From NCBI RefSeq assembly GCF_009827545.1, contig NZ_WTYS01000001.1, positions 2,133,772 to 2,197,771 of the forward strand: a stretch of 64,000 bases of DNA, in the 5' to 3' direction. Position 1 is the stretch's first letter, and every line of letters starts with the position of its first letter. The position numbers were made by a program, and so were the translations under genes. Positions 63,419-64,000 of the stretch are shown piece after piece. The notes beneath the pieces are model-generated. The model was not told where the DNA came from. It did not search any database and saw nothing but the letters and a program-made list of their open reading frames with translations. The stretch comes from Pontixanthobacter gangjinensis. GTDB lineage: Bacteria; Pseudomonadota; Alphaproteobacteria; Sphingomonadales; Sphingomonadaceae.

Positions 63419-63885
63419 TCGCAGCCGTTAAAACGATGGACCAAATACTCGGGCAGCATCGGTTCTTCGCCGATTTCCCGTCCGACTTCGCCAAGCTGAT
63501 CGGCGGGTGCGCACGCAATATTCATTTCAAGCCCGGTGAATATATGGCACGCGAAGAGGACCCCGCCGACACCTTTTTCATCCTTTCTAAAGGCAAGGTT
63601 GCGCTCGAAGTCGCAGTGCCGGGCAAGAGCCCAGTAGTCATAGCCACACTCGGGGCGCAGGATGTAGTCGGTGTCTCATGGCTGGTGGCACCATATTGCT
63701 GGCTGTTCGACGCTCGTGCAATCGAAGACTTGCGGGCCATCAGCATCGACGCGAAATGCCTCCGCGAAAAATGCGAGGCCGATCATGATCTCGGCTATGA
63801 GATGATGAAGCGCTTCTTGCCGCTTCTGACGCAGCGACTGCATGCGACGCGGATGCAGGTCCTCGATGTGTACGGAAAGTCCTGA
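63415..63885 (+). CDS. cyclic nucleotide-binding-domain protein in hydrogenase operon
   Basis: A 156-residue protein consisting of one cNMP-binding beta roll ([31 protein letters not shown]) plus a long C-terminal helix, with no DNA-binding domain. ATG 63415 overlaps the stop of the beta subunit (ATGA), and the next gene overlaps its own stop. It is probably a ligand-sensing or regulatory partner of the hydrogenase; which nucleotide it binds is unknown. Confidence 0.82.
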   Translation: MIAAVKTMDQILGQHRFFADFPSDFAKLIGGCARNIHFKPGEYMAREEDPADTFFILSKGKVALEVAVPGKSPVVIATLGAQDVVGVSWLVAPYCWLFDARAIEDLRAISIDAKCLREKCEADHDLGYEMMKRFLPLLTQRLHATRMQVLDVYGKS

Positions 63886-64000
63886 TGCAGGCTTCGCAAT
63901 CCACCGAAGAAGACCCTCTTCTGCCGGCACCCTACCGCGTCGTGGAGAGGGTCCGGGAACTGGATGATGTGACGACTTTGCACCTTGAACCGCGAACGGG
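63885..64000 (+). CDS. FAD/NAD(P)-binding gamma subunit, truncated by window end
   Basis: Only the first 38 residues are seen. The start ([20 protein letters not shown]) continues with RVRELDDVTTLHLEP, the opening strand of ferredoxin-NADP reductase-like proteins such as HydG of sulfhydrogenase. ATG 63885 overlaps the preceding stop (TGATG). It continues outside the window and would accept electrons from NAD(P)H or donate to it. Confidence 0.7.
   Translation, partial: MQASQSTEEDPLLPAPYRVVERVRELDDVTTLHLEPRT

Noticed and set aside
1-64000. CRISPR arrays, tRNA, rRNA and riboswitches
   Set aside because: No regularly spaced repeats, cloverleaf-like genes, rRNA segments or known riboswitch cores were noticed on reading both strands.

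Overview
The window reads as an alphaproteobacterial chromosome segment, most likely from Sphingomonadales or Erythrobacteraceae. This is inferred from the FixL/FixJ/FixK set, the carboxynorspermidine-type polyamine genes, the MAPEG pair and general protein resemblance; there is no rRNA to prove it. No tRNA, rRNA, CRISPR array, integrase or insertion sequence was found.

From 1 to about 14.1 kb the content is ordinary housekeeping and accessory metabolism: the tail of an EAL-PilZ c-di-GMP protein, a TauD-type dioxygenase, a nitroreductase, a copper P-type ATPase with a SHOCT protein, a three-gene polyamine cluster (PLP decarboxylase, carboxynorspermidine decarboxylase, carboxynorspermidine synthase), a threonine/serine dehydratase, two MAPEG proteins, thioredoxin reductase, a tyrosine phosphatase and a CheY-like regulator followed by an unlisted small ORF.

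From about 14.1 kb to the end lies a dense stress and low-oxygen island. It holds three tandem-UspA proteins, Hsp20, a CBS-pair protein, an erythromycin esterase-like protein with a hydrolase and a phosphoribosyltransferase, PfkB kinase, PEP synthase, a 2740-residue cyclic beta-glucan synthase, a CtpF/PacL-type cation ATPase, a cation exchanger, an ABC export system, class I aldolase, an acyl-CoA synthetase/PDH E1-E2/acyl-carrier-protein operon, envelope L,D-transpeptidases, and the start of a group 3b-like hydrogenase (sulfhydrogenase) operon. In the middle sits fixLJ, whose sensor keeps the heme-ligating histidine, and near the left edge sits a fixK-like regulator.

The gene set closely parallels the mycobacterial DosR dormancy regulon, which is also run by a heme sensor and a LuxR/NarL-family regulator. 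A degenerate 15-bp word, [AC]GG-N4-TT[AG]CG[TG]A[GT], occurs exactly upstream of nine transcription units of the island and with one mismatch upstream of three more. I saw it in no promoter region of the first 14 kb. I propose that it is the operator of the local FixJ and that the island is one FixLJ-controlled hypoxia-survival regulon. The motif and regulon are inference from sequence; the gene families are recognised with varying confidence as stated per entry.
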